A DNA stretch of 64,000 nucleotides from Parvularcula dongshanensis (GTDB taxonomy: Bacteria > Pseudomonadota > Alphaproteobacteria > Caulobacterales > Parvularculaceae): the NCBI RefSeq assembly GCF_014199615.1, contig NZ_JACHOB010000004.1, positions 62,001 through 126,000 of the forward strand, in the 5' to 3' direction. Of the stretch, positions 35,181 to 43,069 are shown piece by piece. Every line of letters begins with the position of its first letter. The first letter of the stretch is position 1. The position numbers were made by a program, and so were the translations under genes. The notes beneath the pieces are model-generated. The model was given only the letters and a program-made list of their open reading frames with translations, had not been told where the DNA came from and ran no database searches.

Positions 35181-36404
35181 TCAGCGGTCGATCTCGCCGA
35201 ACACGACGTCGAGCGTGCCGATGATCGCCGAGACGTCCGCAAGCATGTGCCCTTTGCACATCCAGTCCATGGCCTGCAGATGCGCGTAGCCAGGCGCCCG
35301 GATCTTGCAGCGATAAGGCCGGTTGGTGCCGTCCGAGACCAGGTACACGCCGAATTCGCCCTTGGGGGCTTCGACGCAGGTGTAGACCTCGCCCGAAGGA
35401 ATGCGCGGCCCCTCGGTGTAGAGCTTGAAGTGATGGATCAAGGCTTCCATCGAGTGCTTCATCTCGGCTCTGAGCGGCGGCGTGACCTTGGCGTCGCGCG
35501 CCATGACGGGGCCGGGCTCGAGGCGGTCGATGCACTGAAGGATGATCTTCAGAGACTCCTTCATCTCCTCGATCCGGCAAAGGTAGCGATCGTAGCAGTC
35601 GCCGTTCTTGCCGAGCGGGATGTCGAACTCGAGCTCGTCGTAGATCTCGTAGGGCTGCGACTTGCGAAGGTCCCAAGGTACGCCCGAGCCGCGCAGCATC
35701 ACGCCCGAGAAGCCCCAGGCGAAGGCCTCTTCCTTGGTGACGACGCCGATGTCGGCGTTGCGCTGCTTGAAGATGCGGTTGTCGGTGATCAGGCCCTCGA
35801 TGTCGTCGAGGACGGCCGGGAAGGTGCCGCACCACTCACGGATGTCGTCGATCAGGTCCTGCGGACAGTCCTGGTGTACGCCGCCGACACGGAAGTAGGC
35901 CGCGTGCAGCCGCGCGCCCGAGGCGCGCTCGTAGAAGGTCATCAGCTTCTCGCGCTCCTCGAAACCCCACAGAGGCGGGGTCAGCGCGCCGACGTCCATG
36001 GCCTGGGTCGTCACGTTGAGGAGGTGGCTGAGAATCCGGCCGATCTCGCACCAGAGGGTCCGGAGGACCTGGGCGCGCCGGGGCACTTCGAGCCCGAGCA
36101 GCTTCTCCGCCGCGAGGCAGAAGGCGTGCTCCTGGTTCATCGGCGCGACGTAGTCGAGCCTGTCGAAGTAGGGAATCGATTGAAGGTAGGTCTTCTGCTC
36201 GATCAGCTTCTCGGTGCCGCGGTGCAGGAGCCCGATATGCGGGTCCACCCGCTCCACGACCTCGCCGTCGAGTTCGAGCACGAGGCGCAAGACGCCGTGC
36301 GCGGCCGGGTGCTGCGGGCCGAAGTTGATCGTGAAGGGGCGGTCGGAGGACGCGTCTGAGAAGCTGTCCTCGACCGTGATCGTGCGGGTGCTGCCGTCGG
36401 CCAT
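35181..36404 (-). CDS. nuoD: NADH-quinone oxidoreductase subunit D
   Basis: About 407 aa, the 49-kDa complex I subunit near the quinone site. [52 protein letters not shown] and the C-terminal [16 protein letters not shown]...DVVFGEIDR are diagnostic. The ATG at 36404 is preceded by GGGGGC-rich sequence and gives the family N-terminus; the frame is open further up without homology. It is the last nuo gene present: a xylanase gene follows instead of nuoE. Confidence 0.96.
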   Translation of the reverse strand: MADGSTRTITVEDSFSDASSDRPFTINFGPQHPAAHGVLRLVLELDGEVVERVDPHIGLLHRGTEKLIEQKTYLQSIPYFDRLDYVAPMNQEHAFCLAAEKLLGLEVPRRAQVLRTLWCEIGRILSHLLNVTTQAMDVGALTPPLWGFEEREKLMTFYERASGARLHAAYFRVGGVHQDCPQDLIDDIREWCGTFPAVLDDIEGLITDNRIFKQRNADIGVVTKEEAFAWGFSGVMLRGSGVPWDLRKSQPYEIYDELEFDIPLGKNGDCYDRYLCRIEEMKESLKIILQCIDRLEPGPVMARDAKVTPPLRAEMKHSMEALIHHFKLYTEGPRIPSGEVYTCVEAPKGEFGVYLVSDGTNRPYRCKIRAPGYAHLQAMDWMCKGHMLADVSAIIGTLDVVFGEIDR

Positions 36405-36502
36405 CGGGGTCCTTGGGGGCGTGTCGTTCGTCCCTGGGGGTCTGCCCCCAAAGGACCTCGGCGCGCAAGGGGTTCCGGTGTCGCGGCGCGCGTCGGTCGG
36501 GA

Positions 36503-36724
36503 TCAGCCCGCGCCGTGAAGGACCTCGCCGGCCATCATCAGCTGAGGCAGCGTGTCGATCGTGGTCCAGCACGCCATCGCCGTCAGGCAGACCACCATGC
36601 CGAAGACGATGCGCTCGAGCTGCACCTCGGAGCGGCGTTTCGGGGTCATTTCCAGGCGGGCGTTGCGGACGAAGCCGCCTTGCTTACGGGACTGGCTGTT
36701 GTTGTGGCTCATCAGCGTCGTCAT
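36503..36724 (-). CDS. Small single-helix membrane protein within the nuo series
   Basis: About 73 aa, not recognised. A polar basic N-terminus ([28 protein letters not shown]) is followed by one membrane helix ([18 protein letters not shown]) and a short tail. The ATG at 36724 has AGGGAAG about 8 bases upstream. It lies between nuoC and nuoD on the same strand, with gaps of about 100 bases on either side. By place and shape it could be an accessory complex I subunit, but this is inference from position only. Confidence 0.6.
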   Translation of the reverse strand: MTTLMSHNNSQSRKQGGFVRNARLEMTPKRRSEVQLERIVFGMVVCLTAMACWTTIDTLPQLMMAGEVLHGAG

Positions 36725-36843
36725 CGTCGGTCTTCCCTTTCGAGGTGCCCCCTCGGACAAGACCCTTATGACGACGATTTGAGGCGTATGTTCGCGAGCT
36801 TCGAGGAATCTTTGGGACGTGGTGAGCGAAGCCTTAACGCTGG

Positions 36844-37485
36844 CTACTTGCGCGGCTTGGCGACGTCGTCCGTTCCCTTCTCATCGCCCGGCAGGACGTA
36901 GAGCGGCCCTTCCCAGGGGCTCAGGTAATCGAAGTTCCGGTACTCCTGCGTCAGCTGCACCGGCTCGTAGACGACCCTCGACTGCTCGTCGTCCCAACGG
37001 ACTTCGGTGAAGCCCGTCAGGGGGAAGTCCTTTCGCAGCGGGTGCCCCTCGAAGCCGTAGTCGGTGAGGAGGCGGCGCATGTCGGGGTGATCCTCGAAGA
37101 CGATGCCATAAAGGTCGAAGGCCTCGCGTTCGTACCAGTCCGCGCAAGGGTAGACGGGGGTCGCGGTCGGGATCGTGTCCTCCTCGCCGACGGCGCACTT
37201 CACGCGGATGCGCGCGTTGTCCTGCAGGCTGAGGAGGTGGTAGACGACGTCGAAGCGCTGGGCGCGGCCCGGATAGTCGACGCCGGCGAGGTCCACGAGC
37301 TGGATGAAGCGGCACAGCGGGTCGTCGCGCAAGAAGCGCAGCGTCTCGATGATCTTGCTGCGGTCCACCGTCACCGTCAGCTCGTCATAGGCGATCTGCG
37401 CATGCACCAGCGCGTCGCCGAGCGTGGCTTCGACGTGGTCCTTGAGCTCGGCGAGATCGTTGGCGAGGGCGGTGGTCAGGGACAT
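36844..37485 (-). CDS. nuoC: NADH-quinone oxidoreductase subunit C
   Basis: 213 aa, the 30-kDa complex I subunit of the peripheral arm. [72 protein letters not shown] and the closing [13 protein letters not shown] are classic. It stands apart from nuoD, as usual for alphaproteobacteria, rather than fused as in E. coli. Confidence 0.96.
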   Translation of the reverse strand: MSLTTALANDLAELKDHVEATLGDALVHAQIAYDELTVTVDRSKIIETLRFLRDDPLCRFIQLVDLAGVDYPGRAQRFDVVYHLLSLQDNARIRVKCAVGEEDTIPTATPVYPCADWYEREAFDLYGIVFEDHPDMRRLLTDYGFEGHPLRKDFPLTGFTEVRWDDEQSRVVYEPVQLTQEYRNFDYLSPWEGPLYVLPGDEKGTDDVAKPRK

Positions 37486-37573
37486 CGGGGCACTCCGTCG
37501 GTACGCTGCGAGCGGCTGTAGGGGAGACGGCTGCTGCCGTCATCCCGCAAATGCGTGCGCCTTAAGGCCGCCC

Positions 37574-37876
37574 CTACCCCATCATGTCCGTCTTCACGTC
37601 CATCAACACCTCGGAGAGCTTCTCCTCGGTGCAGTCGACGAGCGCCTTCGCCTCTTCGGTCTGGCTCTGATCGCCGAGCCAGCACTTCTCGCGGCTCTCC
37701 TTGTCGGGCCAGAGGGCGTAGGCGGCGTAGGTGCCGTCGTCGCAGCGCGACAAGGTGGCGCCGAGGCTTCCGCAGCGGGACTTGCCGTCCTCGGTCACCT
37801 TGGCCCAGGCGGCCTCGAACTCTTCCTCGCGGCCGGACTTGACCTTCCAGTGGTAGAAGGCGGCGTGCTTGGTCAT
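37574..37876 (-). CDS. Antibiotic-biosynthesis-monooxygenase-like (ABM) small protein
   Basis: 100 aa with the shape of a dimeric alpha/beta-barrel domain. It begins AFYHWKVKSGREEEFEAAWAKVTED, continues with GSLGATLSRCDDGTYAAYALWPDKESREKC, and has a final helix and strand. This is the ABM/YgiN pattern; some act as quinol or haem oxygenases, others have no known function. It lies between nuoB and nuoC on the same strand with gaps of 65-90 bases, an insertion not normal for nuo operons. Its link to complex I is positional only. Confidence 0.7.
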   Translation of the reverse strand: MTKHAAFYHWKVKSGREEEFEAAWAKVTEDGKSRCGSLGATLSRCDDGTYAAYALWPDKESREKCWLGDQSQTEEAKALVDCTEEKLSEVLMDVKTDMMG

Positions 37877-37941
37877 GGGGGACCTCCGTTAGAGCGTTGC
37901 TAGCCCAACGGAACGCCCCCCTTCGCGGTTCCCCGCACGCG

Positions 37942-38616
37942 TCAGCGTTTGATCGTGCCTTCGCGACGGATCTTCTTCTGAAGCTGCAGAAGTCCGTAGA
38001 CGAGCGCTTCGGCCGTCGGCGGGCAGCCGGGGACGTAGACGTCGACCGGCACGATGCGGTCGCAGCCGCGCACCACCGAGTAGGAGTAGTGGTAGTAGCC
38101 GCCGCCGTTCGCGCAGGAACCCATCGAGACCACGTAGCGAGGCTCGGGCATCTGGTCGTAGACCTTGCGCAGAGCCGGCGCCATCTTGTTGGTCAGGGTA
38201 CCCGCCACGATCATGAGGTCGGACTGACGCGGGGAAGCGCGCGGCGCCATGCCGAAGCGTTCCATGTCGTAACGCGGCATCGAGGCCTGCATCATCTCGA
38301 CGGCGCAACAAGCGAGCCCGAAGGTCATCCACATGAGCGAGCCCGTGCGCGCCCAGTTGATGACGGCGTCGGCGGGCGCCGTCATGAAGCCTTGGTCCGC
38401 GAGCTCCGCCGAGACGTGGCGGAAGAAGGGATCTTCGTCGGTCGGGTTGTAACCGACCTCCCCTGCCCGGCCTTGCGTGCCGTAGCCGACGTCGCGGGCC
38501 GTCACGACCTGAGGGGCGAGGCCAGGCTGGACTCGGCCGGGATCGGTGGTGAGGGGGCCGCCGGTCTTGCCGAGGTTCGGCGAAGCCAGGACGGACTTCT
38601 CGTCGTCTAGCGCCAT
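37942..38616 (-). CDS. nuoB: NADH-quinone oxidoreductase subunit B
   Basis: About 224 aa, holding the N2 [4Fe-4S] cluster that reduces quinone. [17 protein letters not shown] has the vicinal Cys pair, [36 protein letters not shown] the remaining two cysteines. The ATG at 38616 overlaps the nuoA stop by 10 bases. Compared with relatives the N-terminus before [14 protein letters not shown] is about 40 residues longer and Gly/Thr/Pro-rich; a later start is possible. Confidence 0.95.
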   Translation of the reverse strand: MALDDEKSVLASPNLGKTGGPLTTDPGRVQPGLAPQVVTARDVGYGTQGRAGEVGYNPTDEDPFFRHVSAELADQGFMTAPADAVINWARTGSLMWMTFGLACCAVEMMQASMPRYDMERFGMAPRASPRQSDLMIVAGTLTNKMAPALRKVYDQMPEPRYVVSMGSCANGGGYYHYSYSVVRGCDRIVPVDVYVPGCPPTAEALVYGLLQLQKKIRREGTIKR

Positions 38617-39002
38617 TCGAGCGCCCCTTTCTTCCATTCGTAGGCGAAGCCGATGAAGAACACGGCCAGGAACACGAACATCGACCAGAAGGAGAAGAGC
38701 TGGAAGTCGCGATCGAGCCCCAACTCGGGGTTGAACAGCGTCACCGCCCAGGGAAACAGGAAGGCGACGTCGAGGTCCACGATGATGAACAGGATCGCGA
38801 CGATGTAGAACTGCACGTCGAACTTCATCCGCGCGTCCTCGAAAGCCTCGAAGCCGCATTCATAGGTCGAGGTCTTCTCGGGATCCGGGTTCGACGGCGC
38901 GAGCACCATCGGCAGGATCATGAAGGCGAGCCCGAGGACCCCCGCGAGGCCGATGAAGATGAGGATCGGCAGGTAGTTGAGTAGGAATTCGGGCGTGGCC
39001 AT
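38607..39002 (-). CDS. nuoA: NADH-quinone oxidoreductase subunit A
   Basis: 131 aa with three membrane helices ([70 protein letters not shown]). [35 protein letters not shown] holds the conserved cytoplasmic loop cysteine near the quinone channel. It is the first gene of the nuo series; the gap 39003-39274 upstream should contain the promoter. Confidence 0.95.
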   Translation of the reverse strand: MATPEFLLNYLPILIFIGLAGVLGLAFMILPMVLAPSNPDPEKTSTYECGFEAFEDARMKFDVQFYIVAILFIIVDLDVAFLFPWAVTLFNPELGLDRDFQLFSFWSMFVFLAVFFIGFAYEWKKGALEWR

Positions 39003-39274
39003 CGCTTCTGATCGTCCGTTCGTTCCGAGCTAGTCGTGACGGCGCCTCACCGGAAGGGAGGCGAAGCGCCGCAGCGTTATGCGCCCTCTACGGGCTTCTG
39101 TGGGCAATGGGAAACCCCCTCCCCGGCAGGGAGGCCAAACCGGCGCAGCGAACGGTCTGGCTTCCAGGATCCGGACCCTTGTGGCGTCCGGCCGGGCTAG
39201 GCCTTCGCCAAACCGCTAAATGCAGCGGCTTCCCATGCATTCGCAACGCCCTTCGACGATAGGGTTTGCGTTTT

Positions 39275-40378
39275 ATGTGCGGCGCAGCAATTACGGCACG
39301 GAAGCTGCGAGTGCGTTCGATGCCGCCTAATGAACTCAAGGGGTTGAGCAGGCCCCAAAGCGATGCCCTTCGCCTCGGATGCGTCGTCCTTATGACGCTC
39401 GGACACCTGAAGTTCACGGACCCCGTGCTTGCCAGTGCGTTGACCGGGTTCGAGCTCGAGCAGGTCTTGCCGTGGACGAAGGCGTTGGGCCGCATCGCCG
39501 CGCCGCTGTTGGGCTTCTCGTCCGGCCTGCTCCTCGCCTTCGCCGTTCAGCGAACACGGCCAACGCAGCTGTTGTGGCGGCGAGCGAGGACCCTCCTCGG
39601 TGCGTTCATCGTCTGGAACGGCGCGATGACGCTTCTCATGGCGGCAGCGGGCGCGTTTGGGTTCGGTTCCTCGGGGAACCCGTTCGCCCTTAGCGCAGTG
39701 CTCGGCATCTACGCGATGCCGAACAACCTGCCGCTTCACTACCTCATCGACCTCTTCCAATGCGTCTCGGTCGCCGTTTGCACCTTTCATCTGTTCCGCC
39801 GACGGCTGCCGCTCATGGGCATCGTCGCGATCTTGGGCGTCTTCTGTGCGTTCGACGCTGCCGCGAGGGGCGGCGAGACGTGGTGGCCACGGCCGGACCT
39901 CGTTCTCTTCTTCTCCCTTGGTTTCCTGCTCGGCTTTCGCTGCCAGTGGCTGTTGCGCTGCCTCGCGGAGGTGAGGGGGCGGCCGTTTCTGATCGGCGGC
40001 GTCTCTGCCCTGCTCTTCGTCACGACGGTTTATCTGAGCGACGGCAGACTGCCGATCATTCTGCTACAGCGGCTTTCAGGCGCCATCCTGGCACTGGCCA
40101 TCGTCGCACGGGTCGACGTTCCCGAAGGTCTGATAGATCAGCGCCTCGCATTCCGTCTCTTCTGCTCTCACTGGGTCGTCTTCGCGGTGGTAGGGAAGAT
40201 CCTGCCGATCGAAGCGCATCCCTCAGCTCTCTGGGGGCTCGCGGAGTTCGGTGCTGCGATCTCGTTCGCGACTGGGTCGTTGGAAGTGCAGGATATCGGT
40301 TTGCTCTACATAGCCGGGCGAGATCCGTTCAAACGCGTGACGGGAGCGTTCCGACGGGTCGGTAAGCGCCCGGCTTAG
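39275..40378 (+). CDS. Acyltransferase-3-like integral membrane protein
   Basis: About 367 aa with roughly ten membrane helices from LGCVVLMTLGHLKF to the C-terminus. The layout of an early His in the first helix (LMTLGH), a following arginine cluster (RRARTLLGAFIVWNG) and many helices resembles acyltransferase-3/OpgC-type enzymes that O-acylate glycans at the membrane. The match is weaker than for a standard family member. Start codons at 39266 (TTG), 39275 (ATG with AGGG upstream) and 39320 are all possible. The gene converges on repB. Confidence 0.6.
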   Translation: MCGAAITARKLRVRSMPPNELKGLSRPQSDALRLGCVVLMTLGHLKFTDPVLASALTGFELEQVLPWTKALGRIAAPLLGFSSGLLLAFAVQRTRPTQLLWRRARTLLGAFIVWNGAMTLLMAAAGAFGFGSSGNPFALSAVLGIYAMPNNLPLHYLIDLFQCVSVAVCTFHLFRRRLPLMGIVAILGVFCAFDAAARGGETWWPRPDLVLFFSLGFLLGFRCQWLLRCLAEVRGRPFLIGGVSALLFVTTVYLSDGRLPIILLQRLSGAILALAIVARVDVPEGLIDQRLAFRLFCSHWVVFAVVGKILPIEAHPSALWGLAEFGAAISFATGSLEVQDIGLLYIAGRDPFKRVTGAFRRVGKRPA

Positions 40379-40614
40379 GCGAAGGCGGCACTACCGGTTG
40401 ATACATGCAGGCGGCGGCTTGGAGAACGAGAGGTCTCATTCACCTCCTGGTTCGCGCGGGAACGAGGGAGCGCACGGCAAGCACTACCAGTCCAAATCTC
40501 GAACCATCCGGTTCATTTAGCGAGGAGATCTTGGCCTCTGAGCCGAAGCTTGCCGCGCTTAGCCATACCGATGAGGACGCACTGCGTAGCATTGCGAACC
40601 GGCCATACCGGCGA
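40379..40614. other. Gap between AT3-like gene and repB, where repC would lie
   Basis: In repABC plasmids repC follows repB. Here 236 bases of non-coding sequence follow, then an opposing gene. I see no RepC fragment and no clear hairpin terminator. Confidence 0.6.
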
Positions 40615-41619
40615 TCAGTCTTGCCTGGAATCCAGTGCCGCGCGAACGGCGTCCAGGATTTGTTGGCGGGGCATCGACACGTCGATGTCGAGTTTGAGCC
40701 GCCCCCCTGCCCGCTTCGCGGTTAGCACCGGCCGCCCTGTCGGGTTCGTGACAGTATGGGCGGTCGCCTTCGCTCGCGGTCCGCTTCCTTTCAGGCGGCG
40801 GAAGACCTCGGCGGGCTCGAGACCACCGGCTTGTCCCTTCTCCCGCAAGGTACGCTGCATGGCTGCGACCTCCCTCGCACGGTCTAGAAGCGCCGTCGCG
40901 CCCTCTCCGTTGAGGAGCGGTCGGAGTTGTTGGCCATGGCGGACGGCGATGTCCCGTGGGTCCGCGTAGGCGTCGATGACCTCTTGCGGCAGCGTCGCGA
41001 CGGAGAGGTAGGAGGATAGGAGGGACTTTGAGACCTCCATACGCTCGGCCATTCGGGTCGCGTTGTTGCCGTAGTAGTCATGCAACGCCGCGAGGTACTC
41101 CCGCCCTCTTTCGTAATCCGAAATGTCCTTACGGTTTCGGTTCTCGAGATCCGAGAAGCGGAAGGCCTCTTCATCCTCGAGGTCGCGCACCTCGATGAGG
41201 AAGTAGACCTCTTTCCGGTTCTCTTCCTGGCGCAGATAGCTGACTGCGAAGTGCCGCCTTGCGCCAGCGACGACCTCGTACTCGTAGCCTTCCGGATCGT
41301 CGCGAAGGCGCCGGACGACTGCCGGGACCTCCTGTTTCCCCTGAGCGCGAATCGAGCCGATGAGCTCCGCGCAGCTTTCTTTCGTAAGCAGGTCGTAGAG
41401 CCGATTGTGCTTCGACCACATCCGGCAGGTGGCGGGGTCTACGAGGCGGAGGCGGACGTCGCGTACCCGACCCGAGGCGACTTCGGAGAGTGCCCCTTCA
41501 CGGGCCGCCATCGGGTCCAGGCGCCGAGGCCGCGCGGTCGGGGCCTCTTCCGATGATGAGGCGGTTGGCGCTTCGCGCGTAGCGGCGACTGCGTTCTGCA
41601 ATAGGCGTTTCCGGGCCAT
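40615..41619 (-). CDS. repB: RepB/ParB-family partition protein
   Basis: About 334 aa. The N-terminal CTP-binding ParB domain shows LYDLLTKESCAELIGSIRAQGKQEVPAVVRR and EVVAGARRHFAVSYL, with the GxRR-type box at 119-123. A helix-turn-helix follows at YYGNNATRMAERMEVSKSLLSSYLSVATLP. The C-terminus (RPVLTAKRAGGRLKLDIDVS...ILDAVRAALD) is the RepB-type dimer domain, distinct from chromosomal ParB. RepB loads on parS and works with the RepA ATPase to segregate DNA. The ATG at 41619 has GGAGG 7 bases upstream. repA lies upstream, separated by 121 bases carrying the palindromes. Confidence 0.88.
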   Translation of the reverse strand: MARKRLLQNAVAATREAPTASSSEEAPTARPRRLDPMAAREGALSEVASGRVRDVRLRLVDPATCRMWSKHNRLYDLLTKESCAELIGSIRAQGKQEVPAVVRRLRDDPEGYEYEVVAGARRHFAVSYLRQEENRKEVYFLIEVRDLEDEEAFRFSDLENRNRKDISDYERGREYLAALHDYYGNNATRMAERMEVSKSLLSSYLSVATLPQEVIDAYADPRDIAVRHGQQLRPLLNGEGATALLDRAREVAAMQRTLREKGQAGGLEPAEVFRRLKGSGPRAKATAHTVTNPTGRPVLTAKRAGGRLKLDIDVSMPRQQILDAVRAALDSRQD

Positions 41620-41663
41620 TTCTACTCCTCCCTCGGCGGTTCTCAAGCTGCGGCGTTAGCTTC

Positions 41664-41733
41664 GTTCAACGCGCGGCAACCTCGTGTTCAACGCGTTGAA
41701 CGTTTCGAGTCCGATATGTTCAACGCGTTGAAC
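41664..41733. repeat. parS-like palindromes between repA and repB
   Basis: GTTCAACGCGTTGAAC occurs twice, at 41686-41701 and 41718-41733, centre spacing 32 bases (about three helical turns). A decayed copy sharing the first ten bases starts at 41664. Each perfect copy is a 16-bp palindrome that fits the repABC parS consensus GTT-N4-GC-N4-AAC. Position in the repA-repB gap makes them the likely RepB loading sites. Confidence 0.85.
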
Positions 41734-41740
41734 GTCGAGC

Positions 41741-42940
41741 TCAAGCGAATCCTTCAGTGCGCAAACGTTGATGATGGCTGGGCCAAGTTCGACGGATCGC
41801 CAGTTCGAGATCGCCCAATACCCGGTCCAAGTTCGCGCGGCAGCGGCGGTAGGTCTTATTGGAGGGGCCAGCATACTCGTAGACGGTGCGCATCTCGATC
41901 GACGCATTGTCGAACTCGGAGCTGTCGAGGAGGGCGGTCGTCAGAATGTCGCCGGCAAACACGTCCTGCATGGCGTCCCGCATCTCCTGGTGCGCCGACT
42001 TCCCTTCGTCCACCTTCGTCGCGAGGAGCTGAACGAAGGCGTGGTCCATCTCGGCGCCATGCGCTTCGAGCGCTTCGCAGACCGAGGTCAGCATGCGCAG
42101 GAAGGAAACCGTCGAAGCGTAGTCGATGGAGGAGGGGGGCGTGGGAATGAGAAGGGCGTTCGCTGCTCGTACCGCGTTCAGGCTGATCATGCCGAGGGCA
42201 GGGGGCGGGTCGAGGACGACCACGTCGTAGGCTTGCGCGACGGCGCCGAGGCCGTAGCGCAAGCGTTCGAACCGGTCCGCCCCCGCGCCGGTGGAGGCGA
42301 GGTGGTACTCCGCATTGTAGAGACCGAGGCAGGCCGGGATCAGGTCCAGTCCATCGAAGTAGGTGCCGCGGACCGCATAGCCGAGGTCCGTCCGGCCGCC
42401 GGGTTCGAGGAAGGGGAGGAGGGTCTCCTCCTCGTCGATCTCCGCCTCCGGGTTGTAGCCGAACAGACCGGTGGAAGAGGCCTGAGGGTCGGCATCGACG
42501 AGGAGGACGCGGTAGCCCTTCAAGGCGAGGTACTGCGCGGCATGAACGGCGATCGTGGACTTGCCGACGCCGCCCTTGAAGTTCTGCACGCCGAGGACGA
42601 GCGGCGGATCCTCTGGCGAACGTCCCGGCCGCGTGCCGAAATGGTCCCGCATGCGGTTGATCTCTTCGAGGGTGAAGCCGACCCGGTGTCCGCTCTCCCG
42701 CTTCTCCGGAGAGGGGAGGTCGCCTGCCTCTTCGGCCCGGCGGATGGTCATGTCGGACCGGCCGACCATCTCGGCCGCCTGGCGAATGGTAAAGCGCAGG
42801 TCGAGCGTCTTCGCTGACCGACCATCGATCATCTGGTCGCGCATCGCGTCGAGAAGACGGGCGGAACGGTCCTGCAGGCGCGCGATCCGGGCGATGCCCT
42901 CGCTACGCTGCACTTCGGGGGAGGGGGCGTTGGCGGGCAT
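41741..42940 (-). CDS. repA: RepA/ParA-family partition ATPase
   Basis: 399 aa. The N-terminal about 100 residues carry a helix-turn-helix (FTIRQAAEMVGRSDMTIRRAEEAGDLP), as in plasmid RepA/SopA-type ParAs that repress their own operon. The deviant Walker A motif KGGVGKST lies at 122-129, followed by LLVDADPQASST and VVLDPPPALGMISLNA. SNKTYRRCRANLD closes the protein. It forms ATP-dependent gradients on the nucleoid that move RepB-parS complexes. The ATG follows GAGGAG with 8 bases between. A perfect inverted repeat at 42976-43005 just upstream is a candidate operator. Confidence 0.92.
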   Translation of the reverse strand: MPANAPSPEVQRSEGIARIARLQDRSARLLDAMRDQMIDGRSAKTLDLRFTIRQAAEMVGRSDMTIRRAEEAGDLPSPEKRESGHRVGFTLEEINRMRDHFGTRPGRSPEDPPLVLGVQNFKGGVGKSTIAVHAAQYLALKGYRVLLVDADPQASSTGLFGYNPEAEIDEEETLLPFLEPGGRTDLGYAVRGTYFDGLDLIPACLGLYNAEYHLASTGAGADRFERLRYGLGAVAQAYDVVVLDPPPALGMISLNAVRAANALLIPTPPSSIDYASTVSFLRMLTSVCEALEAHGAEMDHAFVQLLATKVDEGKSAHQEMRDAMQDVFAGDILTTALLDSSEFDNASIEMRTVYEYAGPSNKTYRRCRANLDRVLGDLELAIRRTWPSHHQRLRTEGFA

Positions 42941-42975
42941 TGGCGGCTCTCCTCGCGAGGCACGTTCAGGCCTCG

Positions 42976-43005
42976 TTAACGCCTGCTTGACGCGGCAGGC
43001 GTTAA
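42976..43005. promoter_or_regulatory. Inverted repeat upstream of repA, candidate operator
   Basis: TTAACGCCTGC (42976-42986) and its exact complement (42995-43005) flank 8 bases, 35-65 bases ahead of the repA start. Two more GTTAA(C) copies lie nearby at 42975 and 43012. SopA/RepA-type proteins with an HTH bind such repeats to repress repAB. Confidence 0.5.
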
Positions 43006-43069
43006 TCGGTCGTTAACCGCCGATGTTAGCTCTGACGAGACCTTTCCGCGAAAAGTCTCACATCGGCCC

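Noticed and set aside
40405-40725. 106-codon plus-strand frame after the AT3-like gene
   Set aside because: It overlaps the 3' end of repB on the opposite strand and has no homology or ribosome site.
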